NCBI GenBank assembly: GCA_030431975.1
Contig: JAUIHP010000012.1
Coordinates: 62,001 to 126,000 of the forward strand
DNA length: 64,000 nt
Direction: 5' to 3'
Origin: a bacterium
GTDB lineage: Bacteria; Eisenbacteria; RBG-16-71-46; CAIMUX01
The notes under the pieces were generated by a model. That model was not told the DNA's origin. It saw nothing but the letters and a program-made list of their open reading frames with translations, and searched no databases. This document shows positions 34,680 to 43,658 of this stretch, in pieces; position 1 is the first letter of the stretch; the number at the start of each line of letters is the position of its first letter. A program made the translations under genes and the position numbers.

Positions 34680-37589
34680 CTACCAACGGTCCGGGTATCC
34701 CGGCAGATCCGCGCGCAGGTGCGGCCAACGTCGGGCCTTTTCCTCCTCCGTCATCCGGTCCTGAATCTCGGCCGCCTTCCACACGAGCCGGGAAAACTCC
34801 GTCACATCCGGATCCTCGTTGAGACGACCGGCCATTTCGTTCGCGACGGGAACGAGGTCCTGCAGGTCACGGTTCTGCGCCCAGAACGAGTGCCGAAGAA
34901 TCTCCGCGTACTCGGCGACGACGGCGGCCAGTTGAAGCCTCGGCGCCTGCGTCTCGACGGACCGGACCACCTGGTGCATCCGAACGTCCTGCTCCAGTTC
35001 CGTCACCTTCGGCCTCTGTCCCGCCTGCGTCGCCGGCTTCGCGTAGCGGAAACGAACCGTGGCCAGCGTGTCGTCGACATGAACGTCATCCTGTAGCCGG
35101 ACTTCGTAGAGAGCGACCACCGTGTGCCCCGATCCGATCTCTCCTGCATCGATGTCATCGTTGCGGAAGTCGCGATCGGCCACGTCGCGGTTCTCGAATC
35201 CGATCAGCCGGTACCCGTCGACCTTCCGAGGATCGAACTCGACCTGGATCTTGGCGTCCTGCCCCACGACTTCGAGAGTGCCGGTCAGTTCTCGGCGGAA
35301 GATCCGGTCCGCTTCGTCGAGGCGATCGACGTAGTAGTACGCACCGTCACCCTGATCCGCCAGCTGTTCCATGAGGACGTCGTTGTAGTTGCCCATTCCG
35401 AACCCGACCGTGGTCAGGTAGACGCCCTTGTCCGCTTCGCTCCGAACGACTTCGAGAATCGCATTCGGTCCGGTTCGGCCGACGTTGGCCACTCCGTCCG
35501 AACAGAGGATGATGCGGTTGTTGGCTTCCGGATCGAACATCTCCCGGGCCATTTCATAGCCCAGGCGCAAGCCGTCTTCCGCGTTCGTGCTTCCCGCCGA
35601 CTGAAGACGCCCGATGCTTTCCAGAATGCGGTCCTTTTTCGCGACCTGCGTTCCGCGAAGCAGCACTTCGGCCCGACTTCCGTAGACCACCAGGCTGACG
35701 CGGTCGGACGGTCGCAGTCCGTCGACCAGTTGCTCGAGTGAGGTACGAACCAATCCCAGTCGATCCTCGCGACTCATCGAACCCGAGATGTCGACGACAA
35801 AGGTCAGGTTCGCCGGCTTGCGCTCTGCATCCGGAACCGTCCGAGCTTTGAGTCCAACCCGCAACAGGTGGAAACCGTCGCCGTAGGGCGCTTCGGCGCC
35901 GTCCACGAAGATGCGGAAGTCCGGTCCGTGAAACTCCGGGTAACCCGGATCGAAGAAGTTGACGAACTCTTCGACGCGGACGGAAGCCGGTTCGGGCAGG
36001 TAACCATCCGTGACGTAGCGACGGGCCACCGTGTAGGAGCCGTTGTCGACATCGACGGCGAACGTGCTGAAGGGATCCGTGTCTGCAAAGGTCAGTGGGT
36101 TCGAACCGTAGTCTTGGTAGATCACGAGATCGTAAGGTTCGTTCGACTCCCCAGGAGTCTGAAGACCCAGGAACTGGGGCTTATCCCGAGACGTGGACTG
36201 AGGCACGCTCCCGGAAGGCTCCGCCATGACTCGTCGGCTCGAATCGTCGAACTTCTGCTCAGAATTCGCGGGCGCGGAAGGGTTCGCCTCGCCGGCACGA
36301 CCTCCCCGGAAGAGAACCTCTTCGTCCTTCGCTACGACACCGGCTTTCAACCCGATCGCCTCGGCGACTTCGTCGACGGGCAGAGGTTCCCGCGATGCAG
36401 GCCGCCGAACTGTCGTCGACTTCCCCGTTGGCGCAATGCGTTCCTTTTCCGCGGTGACGGCAATCTCGCTCATCCATCCGACCGATTTGGGCTCCATGGC
36501 AAAGCTGAGGCTCGGTCCTTTGCCCGAACTCACTTCAACGTTCTTGGCGATCTCCATTGAGAAACCCATCGAACTGGCCCGCACGTCGTAGACACCCGGC
36601 GGGACGTTCACGACCTTGAATCGGCCGTCTTCGAGGGCTACTGCCCCCAATTGCGTCCCGACAAGCATGACGTTCGCAAAGGGAATGGGGTTGCCAAGAG
36701 TGTCCGTTACGACGCCTTCAATGGTCCCAAGCTCGGCAAGAAGCCGTGAATCAGAATCCGAGAATCTGGCAGCTTCGGTTTCGGCCGGACTCGTCTCCGA
36801 ATCGGCGGTCCGTCTTTGGCGCCCAGATTCCCCGCCTACCGTCGAACCGACCTGGGGCCGAGTGTCAGGCAACTCACTCGTAGAGCGCGTCTCCTCGGAA
36901 CGCTGTGACTGAGTCTGAGCCTTGAATGGCGGCGCGGCACTGGTCGGTGGCGGCGTCGGCTCGGACTCCGGCACGGGAGCGACCACCGACTCCGGGCGGA
37001 CTTCCTTTGACTCGACGGCCTTACCCAATCCCATCGAAACCGATTTGTCGTCGGAGCCGCTCATCGCATCATCCGCATCCCCGGGGTCGCCGGGCCCCTC
37101 GTTCTCCGAGACGTCGGCACCGGACACGGTCGGGGTCGGGGCCGGGGCCGGAATCGGGAGGTTTCGATTGTCCTCGCTCTCGTCGGACTCCGCCTCCATG
37201 AGCTCGCCGGTGAATTGTCCTTCGGACTTCAGGTCAAGACTGGAGTCCGCGTCCTTCTTTGCGGGTTGCGGAGTCACCTCTTCCGTTCCTGCAGAACTGA
37301 TTGCACGGTCGCGTATCCGATCAAGGTCCGCCTCGTGCTCCGCCGCGCGGTCCCAAATGACCACCGCAAAAACAACCGTCGCCATCGCCCCAACCGCCAT
37401 CGGAGTCAGGAACCGTCGACCGGTGAACCAATGGCTGAATGGGGACTCCGAGCGTCCCGCGGCATCAACGGCGGAATCTCCGGCGCCATGTCCACTGGCC
37501 GATGTCGTTTGCTGTCGAACGCGCTCCCAAACCCGCTGCCGCTCTCCCTCGGTCATGCGCGGTCGCTGTGTGTCGATGCGATCTTTCAT
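34680..37589 (-). CDS. Membrane-anchored von Willebrand A (YfbK-like) protein
   Basis: 969 aa. N-terminal ~60 cytoplasmic residues (EGERQRVWERVRQQ), one helix FLTPMAVGAMATVVFAVVIW, a ~190-residue Pro/Ser/Glu linker, a carboxypeptidase-regulatory-like beta domain (IEGVVTDTLGNPIPFANVML ... VPPGVYDVRASSMGF), a vWF_A N-terminal domain (DPFSTFAVDVDNGSYTVARR), a VWA domain with MIDAS DISGSMS and GSTNAEDGL, and a DUF3520-type C-terminal domain. Fits an envelope protein binding ligands through metal. Its start overlaps the ECF sigma gene stop, and the cytoplasmic N-terminus plus single helix is the topology of an anti-sigma factor, so it may regulate that sigma (inference). Confidence 0.88.
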   Translation of the reverse strand: MKDRIDTQRPRMTEGERQRVWERVRQQTTSASGHGAGDSAVDAAGRSESPFSHWFTGRRFLTPMAVGAMATVVFAVVIWDRAAEHEADLDRIRDRAISSAGTEEVTPQPAKKDADSSLDLKSEGQFTGELMEAESDESEDNRNLPIPAPAPTPTVSGADVSENEGPGDPGDADDAMSGSDDKSVSMGLGKAVESKEVRPESVVAPVPESEPTPPPTSAAPPFKAQTQSQRSEETRSTSELPDTRPQVGSTVGGESGRQRRTADSETSPAETEAARFSDSDSRLLAELGTIEGVVTDTLGNPIPFANVMLVGTQLGAVALEDGRFKVVNVPPGVYDVRASSMGFSMEIAKNVEVSSGKGPSLSFAMEPKSVGWMSEIAVTAEKERIAPTGKSTTVRRPASREPLPVDEVAEAIGLKAGVVAKDEEVLFRGGRAGEANPSAPANSEQKFDDSSRRVMAEPSGSVPQSTSRDKPQFLGLQTPGESNEPYDLVIYQDYGSNPLTFADTDPFSTFAVDVDNGSYTVARRYVTDGYLPEPASVRVEEFVNFFDPGYPEFHGPDFRIFVDGAEAPYGDGFHLLRVGLKARTVPDAERKPANLTFVVDISGSMSREDRLGLVRTSLEQLVDGLRPSDRVSLVVYGSRAEVLLRGTQVAKKDRILESIGRLQSAGSTNAEDGLRLGYEMAREMFDPEANNRIILCSDGVANVGRTGPNAILEVVRSEADKGVYLTTVGFGMGNYNDVLMEQLADQGDGAYYYVDRLDEADRIFRRELTGTLEVVGQDAKIQVEFDPRKVDGYRLIGFENRDVADRDFRNDDIDAGEIGSGHTVVALYEVRLQDDVHVDDTLATVRFRYAKPATQAGQRPKVTELEQDVRMHQVVRSVETQAPRLQLAAVVAEYAEILRHSFWAQNRDLQDLVPVANEMAGRLNEDPDVTEFSRLVWKAAEIQDRMTEEEKARRWPHLRADLPGYPDRW

Positions 37590-38170
37590 AGTTCCAGTCC
37601 CTCCAGGCCTTGGGCCTCGACGCGGGGGGCCATGTCACCGAGGGCTTCTCTCATCTTCTGCTTGGCTCGGACGTGGTGGACACGGACGGTGCTCTCTTTG
37701 ATCTCCAACTGCTGAGCGATCTCTGCAAAGCTCAGTTCCTCCCACTCGTGAAGCAGAAGGACGGCCCGTTGGTTCTTGGAAAGTCGTGCCAGGGCGTCGT
37801 GAAGATTCCGATCCTCACTTTCGAATCGCACGCGTTCCGTCTGCGGCTCGACGATAGCGGTGCGTTCGGTCAGTCCCACCGTGCGCTTGATCTTGAGAAG
37901 CGCGGATCGTTTCCAGTCGATGGCCAGTCGCATCGCGATGGTTCGCAGCCACGATGCAAGCGAGGCCTCTCCCCGGAATCCGTCGAGGCGTTGGAAGGCT
38001 CGGACGTAGGTGTCCTGAAGCAGATCCAAAGCCGCTTCCCGATCCCCGAGCTGATAACAGAGGAGTGAGAAGAGCCGGTCGCAGGTGGCATCGTAGATGG
38101 CTTGCCAAGCCTCTTCGTCACCTTGCGCTGCTTGTCGCGCCAGCTCTCGATCCCGTGTTGCGTCGCTCAT
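37586..38170 (-). CDS. ECF-type RNA polymerase sigma factor
   Basis: 194 aa. Region 2 (residues ~20-95): DRLFSLLCYQLGDREAALDLLQDTYVRAFQRLDGF and ASWLRTIAMRLAIDWKR. Region 4 (~130-182): LSKNQRAVLLLHEWEELSFAEIAQQLEIKESTVRVHHVRAKQKMRE, the HTH that reads the -35. No region 1 or 3. Overlaps the VWA gene by 4 bases, so the two are translationally coupled. The 286 bases upstream (38171-38456) hold a perfect CGGCCAG/CTGGCCG hairpin near 38308-38325 but no obvious promoter that I can name. Confidence 0.9.
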   Translation of the reverse strand: MSDATRDRELARQAAQGDEEAWQAIYDATCDRLFSLLCYQLGDREAALDLLQDTYVRAFQRLDGFRGEASLASWLRTIAMRLAIDWKRSALLKIKRTVGLTERTAIVEPQTERVRFESEDRNLHDALARLSKNQRAVLLLHEWEELSFAEIAQQLEIKESTVRVHHVRAKQKMREALGDMAPRVEAQGLEGLEL

Positions 38171-38456
38171 GAGTCTCTCCGTCGCGCGCGAGATTCGCGT
38201 GGTCCCCGGTCTCAGAACTGGAGACGGGTCGGGATCCTCGTCTGCTTACGACGAAGACGAAAAAGTCGTGGCCAGTTGTCGCGCGCGGGACTGGTGGGTT
38301 GATTTTCGGCCAGGTCTGGCCGGAGCGAAAGGACTGAGGCGTATGGGGCGGGTTACGGACGTCTGCGCAAAAAGTGGAAACGGCCCGGTGTAGATGATCC
38401 CCTCATCTCCCGCGCCGATCCAGGCTCGCTGTATCTGTAGGTGCGTAACTGTGGAC

Positions 38457-38528
38457 TTACCAACCAGCTCGTCCGTAGCTCAATAGCACCAGAATCCCTG
38501 CGATGATGGCTCCGCCAGCTGCAAACAT
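38457..38528 (-). CDS. Tiny single-helix membrane peptide, copy A
   Basis: 23 aa, far below usual gene-calling limits. Starts MFAAGGAIIAGI, continues LVLLS and ends YGRAGW then TAA. One hydrophobic segment covers about residues 3-17; the only charged residue is Arg near the C-terminus. Ribosome site AAAGGGGGC 5 to 8 bases before ATG. Compared with copies B and C the first seven residues, G11, I12 and the last six are invariant, while seven positions within the helix change only between small or hydrophobic residues (I/L, A/V, L/M, V/M, L/I, L/V, S/A). That pattern indicates selection on a membrane peptide. Function unknown. Confidence 0.8.
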   Translation of the reverse strand: MFAAGGAIIAGILVLLSYGRAGW

Positions 38529-38580
38529 TCCAGCCCCCTTTCCTAGTTGCGAACCCGATCTTTCCTGAGTGAAGTCTGTC

Positions 38581-38652
38581 TTACCAGCCTGCGCGGCCGT
38601 AAGCGACGATCATCATGATTCCAACGATAAGGGCTCCACCTGCTGCGAACAT
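38581..38652 (-). CDS. Tiny single-helix membrane peptide, copy B
   Basis: 23 aa: MFAAGGALIVGI, then MMIVA, ending YGRAGW and TAA. AGGAGG lies seven bases before ATG (AGGAGGAACTCAA), an ideal ribosome site. The peptide is identical to copy C although four bases of the 72 differ (three synonymous codons, GCC/GCT, CTT/CTC, GCT/GCC, and TAA versus TAG). Similarity stops sharply outside the reading frame, so this is a maintained gene, not a DNA repeat. Copy A starts 52 bases downstream. Comparable classes are KdpF/CydX-like accessory peptides or type I toxins, but there is no sequence match to any of these that I recognise. Confidence 0.85.
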   Translation of the reverse strand: MFAAGGALIVGIMMIVAYGRAGW

Positions 38653-38737
38653 TTGAGTTCCTCCTGACTGTTGAGTTTCGATTGCTTCCTGAATTCCACC
38701 GAGGCCGGACGGGCCGCTGTCCAGCCGACCGTTCCGA

Positions 38738-38809
38738 CTACCAGCCTGCGCGGCCGTAGGCGACGATCATCATGATTCCAACGATGAGAGCTCCACCTGC
38801 TGCGAACAT
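38738..38809 (-). CDS. Tiny single-helix membrane peptide, copy C
   Basis: 23 aa, same peptide as copy B, stop TAG. AGGAGG six bases before ATG (AGGAGGTAGGAA). First gene of the array; copy B starts 85 bases downstream. About 60 bases upstream lies a sigma-54-like element, giving a leader of roughly 50 bases that contains a small GGGC/GCCC hairpin. The separate strong ribosome site at each copy suggests all three peptides are made in high amounts. Predicted inner-membrane location with the YGRAGW end at one face. Confidence 0.85.
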   Translation of the reverse strand: MFAAGGALIVGIMMIVAYGRAGW

Positions 38810-38868
38810 TTCCTACCTCCTGGTTTGGGTTGTTTCCTGTGGGCTTGCGCCCTACGCCCTTTGTATTA

Positions 38869-38883
38869 GTAATCGTTGTGCCA
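38869..38883 (-). promoter_or_regulatory. Sigma-54-like promoter for the peptide array
   Basis: On the minus strand CTGGCAC-AACGA-TTACT matches the -24/-12 consensus YTGGCAC-N5-TTGCW with correct spacing; only the G of the -12 GC is changed to A. TAATAC just downstream could alternatively be a sigma-70 -10 box with a poor -35. No RpoN activator gene is in the window. Confidence 0.45.
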
Positions 38884-39296
38884 GCCTTGGGAAATAATCC
38901 TCACCCACTGACTTGCAGCGCCTTAACTCCATACCTCACAAGCACTTAAAAATTGGCGCATTCGCACCGACGGGATTCCGTCGAACTTGGACGCATCATC
39001 AATGTGTCACCCATGAATGACATCGCCTACTGTCTCGCGATCTCCAGAAGAACTAATCGTCATCACAGCAACGACTTAGGGACAACTGCCGGGCCCATGC
39101 GTCAACAGCGAGCGACACCCTGTGTCCGTCATGCATACATGACACATCGCTATTCCCACTCCCTGGAGCGACTTGCGCGCCAATCGCCCGAGAGATGGGC
39201 GGACCGGCCGTTGGCCGAATCCCTGATCCAACAACCGACGACCGTCGCCTATACTGCCCCGATACATTTGGCGCTACCGAAAGGAGTTCCGGCCCC
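38884..39296 (+). promoter_or_regulatory. Divergent region upstream of ileS
   Basis: Region between the peptide array and ileS. TATACT at 39250-39255 is a good -10 box for ileS, about 40 bases before its ATG; no matching -35 is clear. No T-box-like structure or gene was recognised, and the long open frame through 38953-39296 is a shadow in front of ileS. Confidence 0.4.
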
Positions 39297-42200
39297 ATGG
39301 TCCCGAGCAAACCCCCGCAGACGATCCGTTTCCCCGAAATGGAAGAGCAAGTCCTCTCCTTTTGGAAAGAGGGGCGGATTTTTGCTCGGAGCATCGAAGA
39401 GAAGGATCCGGAAAACACCTGGTCGTTCTACGACGGCCCGCCCTTCGCTACCGGGCTGCCCCACTACGGTCATCTCCTGCCGGGCACGATCAAAGACGTC
39501 GTTCCCCGCTACTGGGCGATGCGCGGAAAACGCATCGAGCGTCGATTCGGTTGGGACTGCCACGGACTTCCCGTCGAGTTCGAGATGGAAAAGACACTCG
39601 AACTGAACGGCCGCCGCGAGATCGAAGAGTACGGAGTCGACCGCTTCAACGAAGCCTGTCGCGGAATCGTGCTTCGCTACACCTCGGAGTGGCGGGAGAT
39701 CGTCGAACGCCTCGGCCGGTGGATCGATTTCGACAACGACTACAAGACCATGGACGTCGACTTCATGGAGTCGGTTTGGGCCGTCTTCAAAGGACTCTGG
39801 GATCGGGGCCTCATCTATGAGGACAAGAAGATCCTCCCCTACTCGAGCCGGATCTCGACGCCGTTATCCAACTTCGAGGCCAACCTGAACTACCAGGACG
39901 TGCAGGATCCGTCGATCACGGTCAAGCTTCGGATCAAGGGCGAGTCGGACAAGTTTCTCCTCATCTGGACGACGACACCTTGGACGTTGCCCGCGAACCT
40001 CGCCGTGGCTGCACACCCCGAGTTCACCTACGCCGAAATCCGGGACACGGAGTCGGGCGAAACCTACATCGCCCTCGAGTCCCTGCTCGCTCCGCTCTAC
40101 AAGAAGCACGGAGGCGCAGATGGCTACGAGGTCCTGCGCACGATGCCGGGAACGGAACTGGGAGGCACCGAATACGAGCAGCTCGTCCCGGCCTTCGAAG
40201 GTCGCCTGCCTGAGAACGCGTTTCGTGTCCACCTGGCCGACTTCGTTACGGCTGACACCGGTACCGGGTTGGTTCACATCGCACCGGGCTTTGGCGAGGA
40301 CGACTTCAACGTCGGCAAGGCTCAAGGCCTCGACCCGCTCGACCATCTTGATGACGAGGGCATCATCACGTCGGCGGTCCCGCTCTTCGAAGGTCGTTAC
40401 TTCAAGGACGCGGACAAGGAAGTCATCAAGTATCTGAAAGACCGGGGGCAGGTTCTCCGTCAGGAGACCTACGCGCACAGCTACCCGTTCTGCTATCGAT
40501 CGGACACGCCGCTGATCTACCGGGCCATCTCGACCTGGTTCGTCAAAGTCACCGCGATTCAGGACGAACTGCAGGCGAACAACCAAGAGATCCACTGGGT
40601 GCCGGAGCACTTGCGCGACGGTCGCTTCGGAAAGTGGCTGGAGAACGCGCGCGACTGGTCGATCTCCCGAAATCGTTTCTGGGGGAACCCACTCCCTGTC
40701 TGGCGGAATGAGGAAACGGGCGAGTCGCTTTGTGTCGGGAGCCGCGCCGAGCTCGAAGAGCTGACCGGTGAAAAGGTCGACGACCTCCACAAGCACTTCA
40801 TGGACAAGCTCGTCATCAAGTCTCCCAAGACCGGCGACGAACTTCGACGGATCCCACACGTCCTCGACTGCTGGTTCGAATCCGGATCGATGCCCTACGC
40901 ACAACAGCATTACCCCTTCGATATGAACGACGAGGAATTCGACAAGATCTTTCCCGCCGACTTCATCGCCGAAGGACTCGACCAGACTCGCGGGTGGTTC
41001 TATACCCTGCTCGTCCTGTCGACGGCGCTGGGAAAGGGCCCTGCGTTCCGGAACGTCGTCGTCAACGGCATCGTTCTGGCCGAGGACGGTCGCAAGATGT
41101 CGAAGCGGCTCCGCAACTATCCGGACGCCTCCGAGGTGTTCCACAAGTTCGGCGCGGACACGCTGCGCATCTATCTGTTGCAGAGCGGCGCTGTGCGTGG
41201 CGAAGACCTGCGTTTCAGTGAAGAGGGCCTCAAGGAGATGACGCGCAAGGTCCTCATCCCCTTTTGGAACGCCTACTCTTTCTTTGCAACGTACGCCTCG
41301 GTCGACGGCTGGGATCCGGCCACCCAGTACACGGACAAGCGCGAAGCCGAGCTCGACCGCTGGATCTCGACCAAGCTCGAAACTCTGAAGGCGGAGATCC
41401 ATGAAGAGATGGGCCGCTATCACCTGTCCAAAACGGTGCCGCCTCTGTTGTCCTTCATCGACTACCTGACCAACTGGTACATCCGTCGCTCACGCCGGCG
41501 CTTTTGGAAGTCGGCCAACGACGATGACAAGCGGCAGGCCTATTCGACGCTCTACCACGTACTCGTCGACTTCTCGAAACTGGCGGCGCCGTTCATCCCG
41601 TTCCTGACCGAGGAAATCTACGGTCGGTTGCGGCTTGGCCACGAGTTGGTCGGATGCGATTCAGTGCACCTCGATGTGTATCCCGAACCACGGGAGCTGT
41701 CGGAAGAGGAAAAGGCGCTGGAATACGCGATGGACTTGACGCGCGACGTCGTCAACCTCGGGCGCGAGCTTCGGGAGAAGGTCAAGGTCAAGACGCGCCA
41801 GCCGCTCAGCCGGCTCTTCGTGGGCACAGCCCACCCGGACGATGCCGAGAAGTTGGCGCCGCTCTTCCCCATCGTGCAGGAAGAGATCAACGTCAAGGCC
41901 GTCGAGTTTCATCCCTTCTCCGAGATGGCCCACTGGAACGTGAAGCCGAACTTCAAGCTTCTGGGCAAGGAGCTCGGCCCCCGAATGAAGGAGTTCCAGG
42001 CGGCCACCCAGTCCCTGGGCGACGAGCAGGTCTTCTCGATTCTGGAAGGTGGAACGGTCGACATCCTGGAAGCGCCCCGTGGAATGGAAGCGTTCCTCAT
42101 CGACTTGGCGCCGAGCGAGAGTTTCGGTCATCCCTGCCACGCTTCGGGAAGCATCGTCGTGGCCTTGGATACGGATCTCTCCGATGAGTTGCGTGACGAA

Positions 42201-42455
42201 GGACTCTCCCGGGAACTCATCAATCGCGTGCAGAAACTACGGAAGGACTCCGGCCTGGACGTCGAAGACCGGATCCATCTCAGCGTGGAAGCGCCCGACG
42301 AGATGGGATCGGCTTTCTCCCGCTTCCAGAAACTCATCGAGTCCGAAACGTTGTCATCTCTGCAGCTTCAGGCGCCCGGCGATGGCATGTCGCAGAGTGC
42401 AGAGAAGATTGAGGGCGAGGCTGTCGCCGTCGGCATCTCGCGGATCGGCAGCTGA
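39297..42455 (+). CDS. ileS: Isoleucyl-tRNA synthetase, eukaryotic-like (IleS2 type)
   Basis: Charges tRNA-Ile; cytoplasmic. HIGH motif in PPFATGLPHYGHLLPGTIKD and KMSKS as GRKMSKRLRNYPD; the CP1 editing domain contains TTPWTLPANLAVA and DTGTGLVHIAPGFGEDD. The wording around HIGH and the length (1052 aa), with no C-terminal zinc-cysteine cluster, fit the eukaryote-like IleS2 group rather than the common bacterial IleS1, the group often linked to low mupirocin sensitivity. ATG 39297 is preceded by AAAGGAG; upstream in-frame sequence is non-coding. No second ileS is visible here. Confidence 0.95.
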   Translation: MVPSKPPQTIRFPEMEEQVLSFWKEGRIFARSIEEKDPENTWSFYDGPPFATGLPHYGHLLPGTIKDVVPRYWAMRGKRIERRFGWDCHGLPVEFEMEKTLELNGRREIEEYGVDRFNEACRGIVLRYTSEWREIVERLGRWIDFDNDYKTMDVDFMESVWAVFKGLWDRGLIYEDKKILPYSSRISTPLSNFEANLNYQDVQDPSITVKLRIKGESDKFLLIWTTTPWTLPANLAVAAHPEFTYAEIRDTESGETYIALESLLAPLYKKHGGADGYEVLRTMPGTELGGTEYEQLVPAFEGRLPENAFRVHLADFVTADTGTGLVHIAPGFGEDDFNVGKAQGLDPLDHLDDEGIITSAVPLFEGRYFKDADKEVIKYLKDRGQVLRQETYAHSYPFCYRSDTPLIYRAISTWFVKVTAIQDELQANNQEIHWVPEHLRDGRFGKWLENARDWSISRNRFWGNPLPVWRNEETGESLCVGSRAELEELTGEKVDDLHKHFMDKLVIKSPKTGDELRRIPHVLDCWFESGSMPYAQQHYPFDMNDEEFDKIFPADFIAEGLDQTRGWFYTLLVLSTALGKGPAFRNVVVNGIVLAEDGRKMSKRLRNYPDASEVFHKFGADTLRIYLLQSGAVRGEDLRFSEEGLKEMTRKVLIPFWNAYSFFATYASVDGWDPATQYTDKREAELDRWISTKLETLKAEIHEEMGRYHLSKTVPPLLSFIDYLTNWYIRRSRRRFWKSANDDDKRQAYSTLYHVLVDFSKLAAPFIPFLTEEIYGRLRLGHELVGCDSVHLDVYPEPRELSEEEKALEYAMDLTRDVVNLGRELREKVKVKTRQPLSRLFVGTAHPDDAEKLAPLFPIVQEEINVKAVEFHPFSEMAHWNVKPNFKLLGKELGPRMKEFQAATQSLGDEQVFSILEGGTVDILEAPRGMEAFLIDLAPSESFGHPCHASGSIVVALDTDLSDELRDEGLSRELINRVQKLRKDSGLDVEDRIHLSVEAPDEMGSAFSRFQKLIESETLSSLQLQAPGDGMSQSAEKIEGEAVAVGISRIGS

Positions 42456-42545
42456 TCACGTAATCGCGACCGGCCGTCGACAGCTGAAACACGGAATCAG
42501 AAACGGCACCGCATCGACAACCGATCGACGAGGAAAGTCGAAAAG

Positions 42546-43628
42546 ATGAGCGAGCCTACAGCAAGGAAGGTCCATCTCTACACGGATCCGCTCTTCCTTC
42601 GCCACGACGCCGGCCCTGGGCACGTCGAGCGCCCGGAACGACTGATCGCGATCGAAAAGAGTCTGGCGGAGTCTCCCATTCCGGGACTCGAACGCTGCAG
42701 TCCGACGGAAGCCACCGCCGAAGAAATTCTCCGAGTTCACACCCGGGAGCACTTCGAAGAGATCCGGGCGACCGAAGGAAAAGAGCGCGTCGTGCTCGAT
42801 CCGGACACCTCGACCGGTCCAGAGTCCTACCAGGTCGCGCTACGGGCCGCCGGAGCCGTCAACTCCTGTGTTCGCGACATCGTTTCGGGAGAAGCGGATG
42901 GGGCCCTCGCCCTCGTCCGTCCTCCGGGGCATCACGCCGAATCCGATCAGGCGATGGGCTTTTGTCTTTTTGCCAACGTGGCGATTGCAGCGGAAGTGGC
43001 GTTGCAGGAATTGGGCCTCGAACGTGTGCTCATCCTCGATCCCGACGTTCACCACGGGAACGGAACACAGCACATTTTCGAAGACCGCAGCGACGTCCTC
43101 TTCGTCTCGTCCCACAGGTATCCCCTCTATCCCGGTACGGGGTGGTTCGACGAGGTCGGACGCGGACAGGGCGCAGGTTATACCGTCAACCTTCCGATGC
43201 CGGCCCTTCTCGGTGACGAAGACTTCCTGTTTCTCTACCGGACGGTGGTCGAACCGATCGTCGATCAGTTCCAGCCGCAGCTCATTCTGGTCTCGGCCGG
43301 CTTCGACACATGGAAAGACGATCCGCTCGGAATGATGAAGATGACCCGCCAAGGGTACGACCAACTCTTCAGCCTGTTTCGATCCTGGGCGGACCGGCAC
43401 TGCGGAGGCCGCATCGTGGCGGCACTCGAAGGCGGGTACGATCCAGCCGGGGTCGTGCAGGGAGTGAGAGCCTGTTTGCGGGCCTGGACTGCCGAAGAGG
43501 TTGAGACTCCGGATACCGCCGCGCTCGAAGCCGCCGTCGGAGAAAAGGTACTCGCGATCGCGCAAGCGGCTCGAGAACATCTGAACGCCCACTGGACGTT
43601 TGCCGCGAGTTCTCAAGGCCAGGACTGA
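42546..43628 (+). CDS. Histone-deacetylase/AcuC-family zinc amidohydrolase
   Basis: 360 aa arginase/deacetylase-fold enzyme that removes acetyl or related acyl groups from amines (protein lysine, acetylpolyamine or similar). Key motifs: RPPGHHAESDQAMGFCLFANVAIAA with the catalytic His pair, LILDPDVHHGNGTQHIF with the Asp and His zinc ligands, and ALEGGYDPAGV near the C-terminus. Closest in layout to class II HDAC-like bacterial proteins. ATG preceded by GAGGAAAG. Ninety bases after ileS, possibly co-transcribed. Substrate unknown. Confidence 0.9.
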   Translation: MSEPTARKVHLYTDPLFLRHDAGPGHVERPERLIAIEKSLAESPIPGLERCSPTEATAEEILRVHTREHFEEIRATEGKERVVLDPDTSTGPESYQVALRAAGAVNSCVRDIVSGEADGALALVRPPGHHAESDQAMGFCLFANVAIAAEVALQELGLERVLILDPDVHHGNGTQHIFEDRSDVLFVSSHRYPLYPGTGWFDEVGRGQGAGYTVNLPMPALLGDEDFLFLYRTVVEPIVDQFQPQLILVSAGFDTWKDDPLGMMKMTRQGYDQLFSLFRSWADRHCGGRIVAALEGGYDPAGVVQGVRACLRAWTAEEVETPDTAALEAAVGEKVLAIAQAAREHLNAHWTFAASSQGQD

Positions 43629-43658
43629 GGCCGGTCCACACTCCCCGTTCTTTCCCAA

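Noticed and set aside
38457-38809. The three repeats as a CRISPR or simple DNA repeat array
   Set aside because: Unit spacing is irregular, conservation follows codon positions and stops at ORF ends.
38953-39296. Possible N-terminal extension of ileS or separate upstream gene
   Set aside because: No similarity to IleRS before residue MVPSKPP, low-quality composition, and a good ribosome site at 39281-39287.
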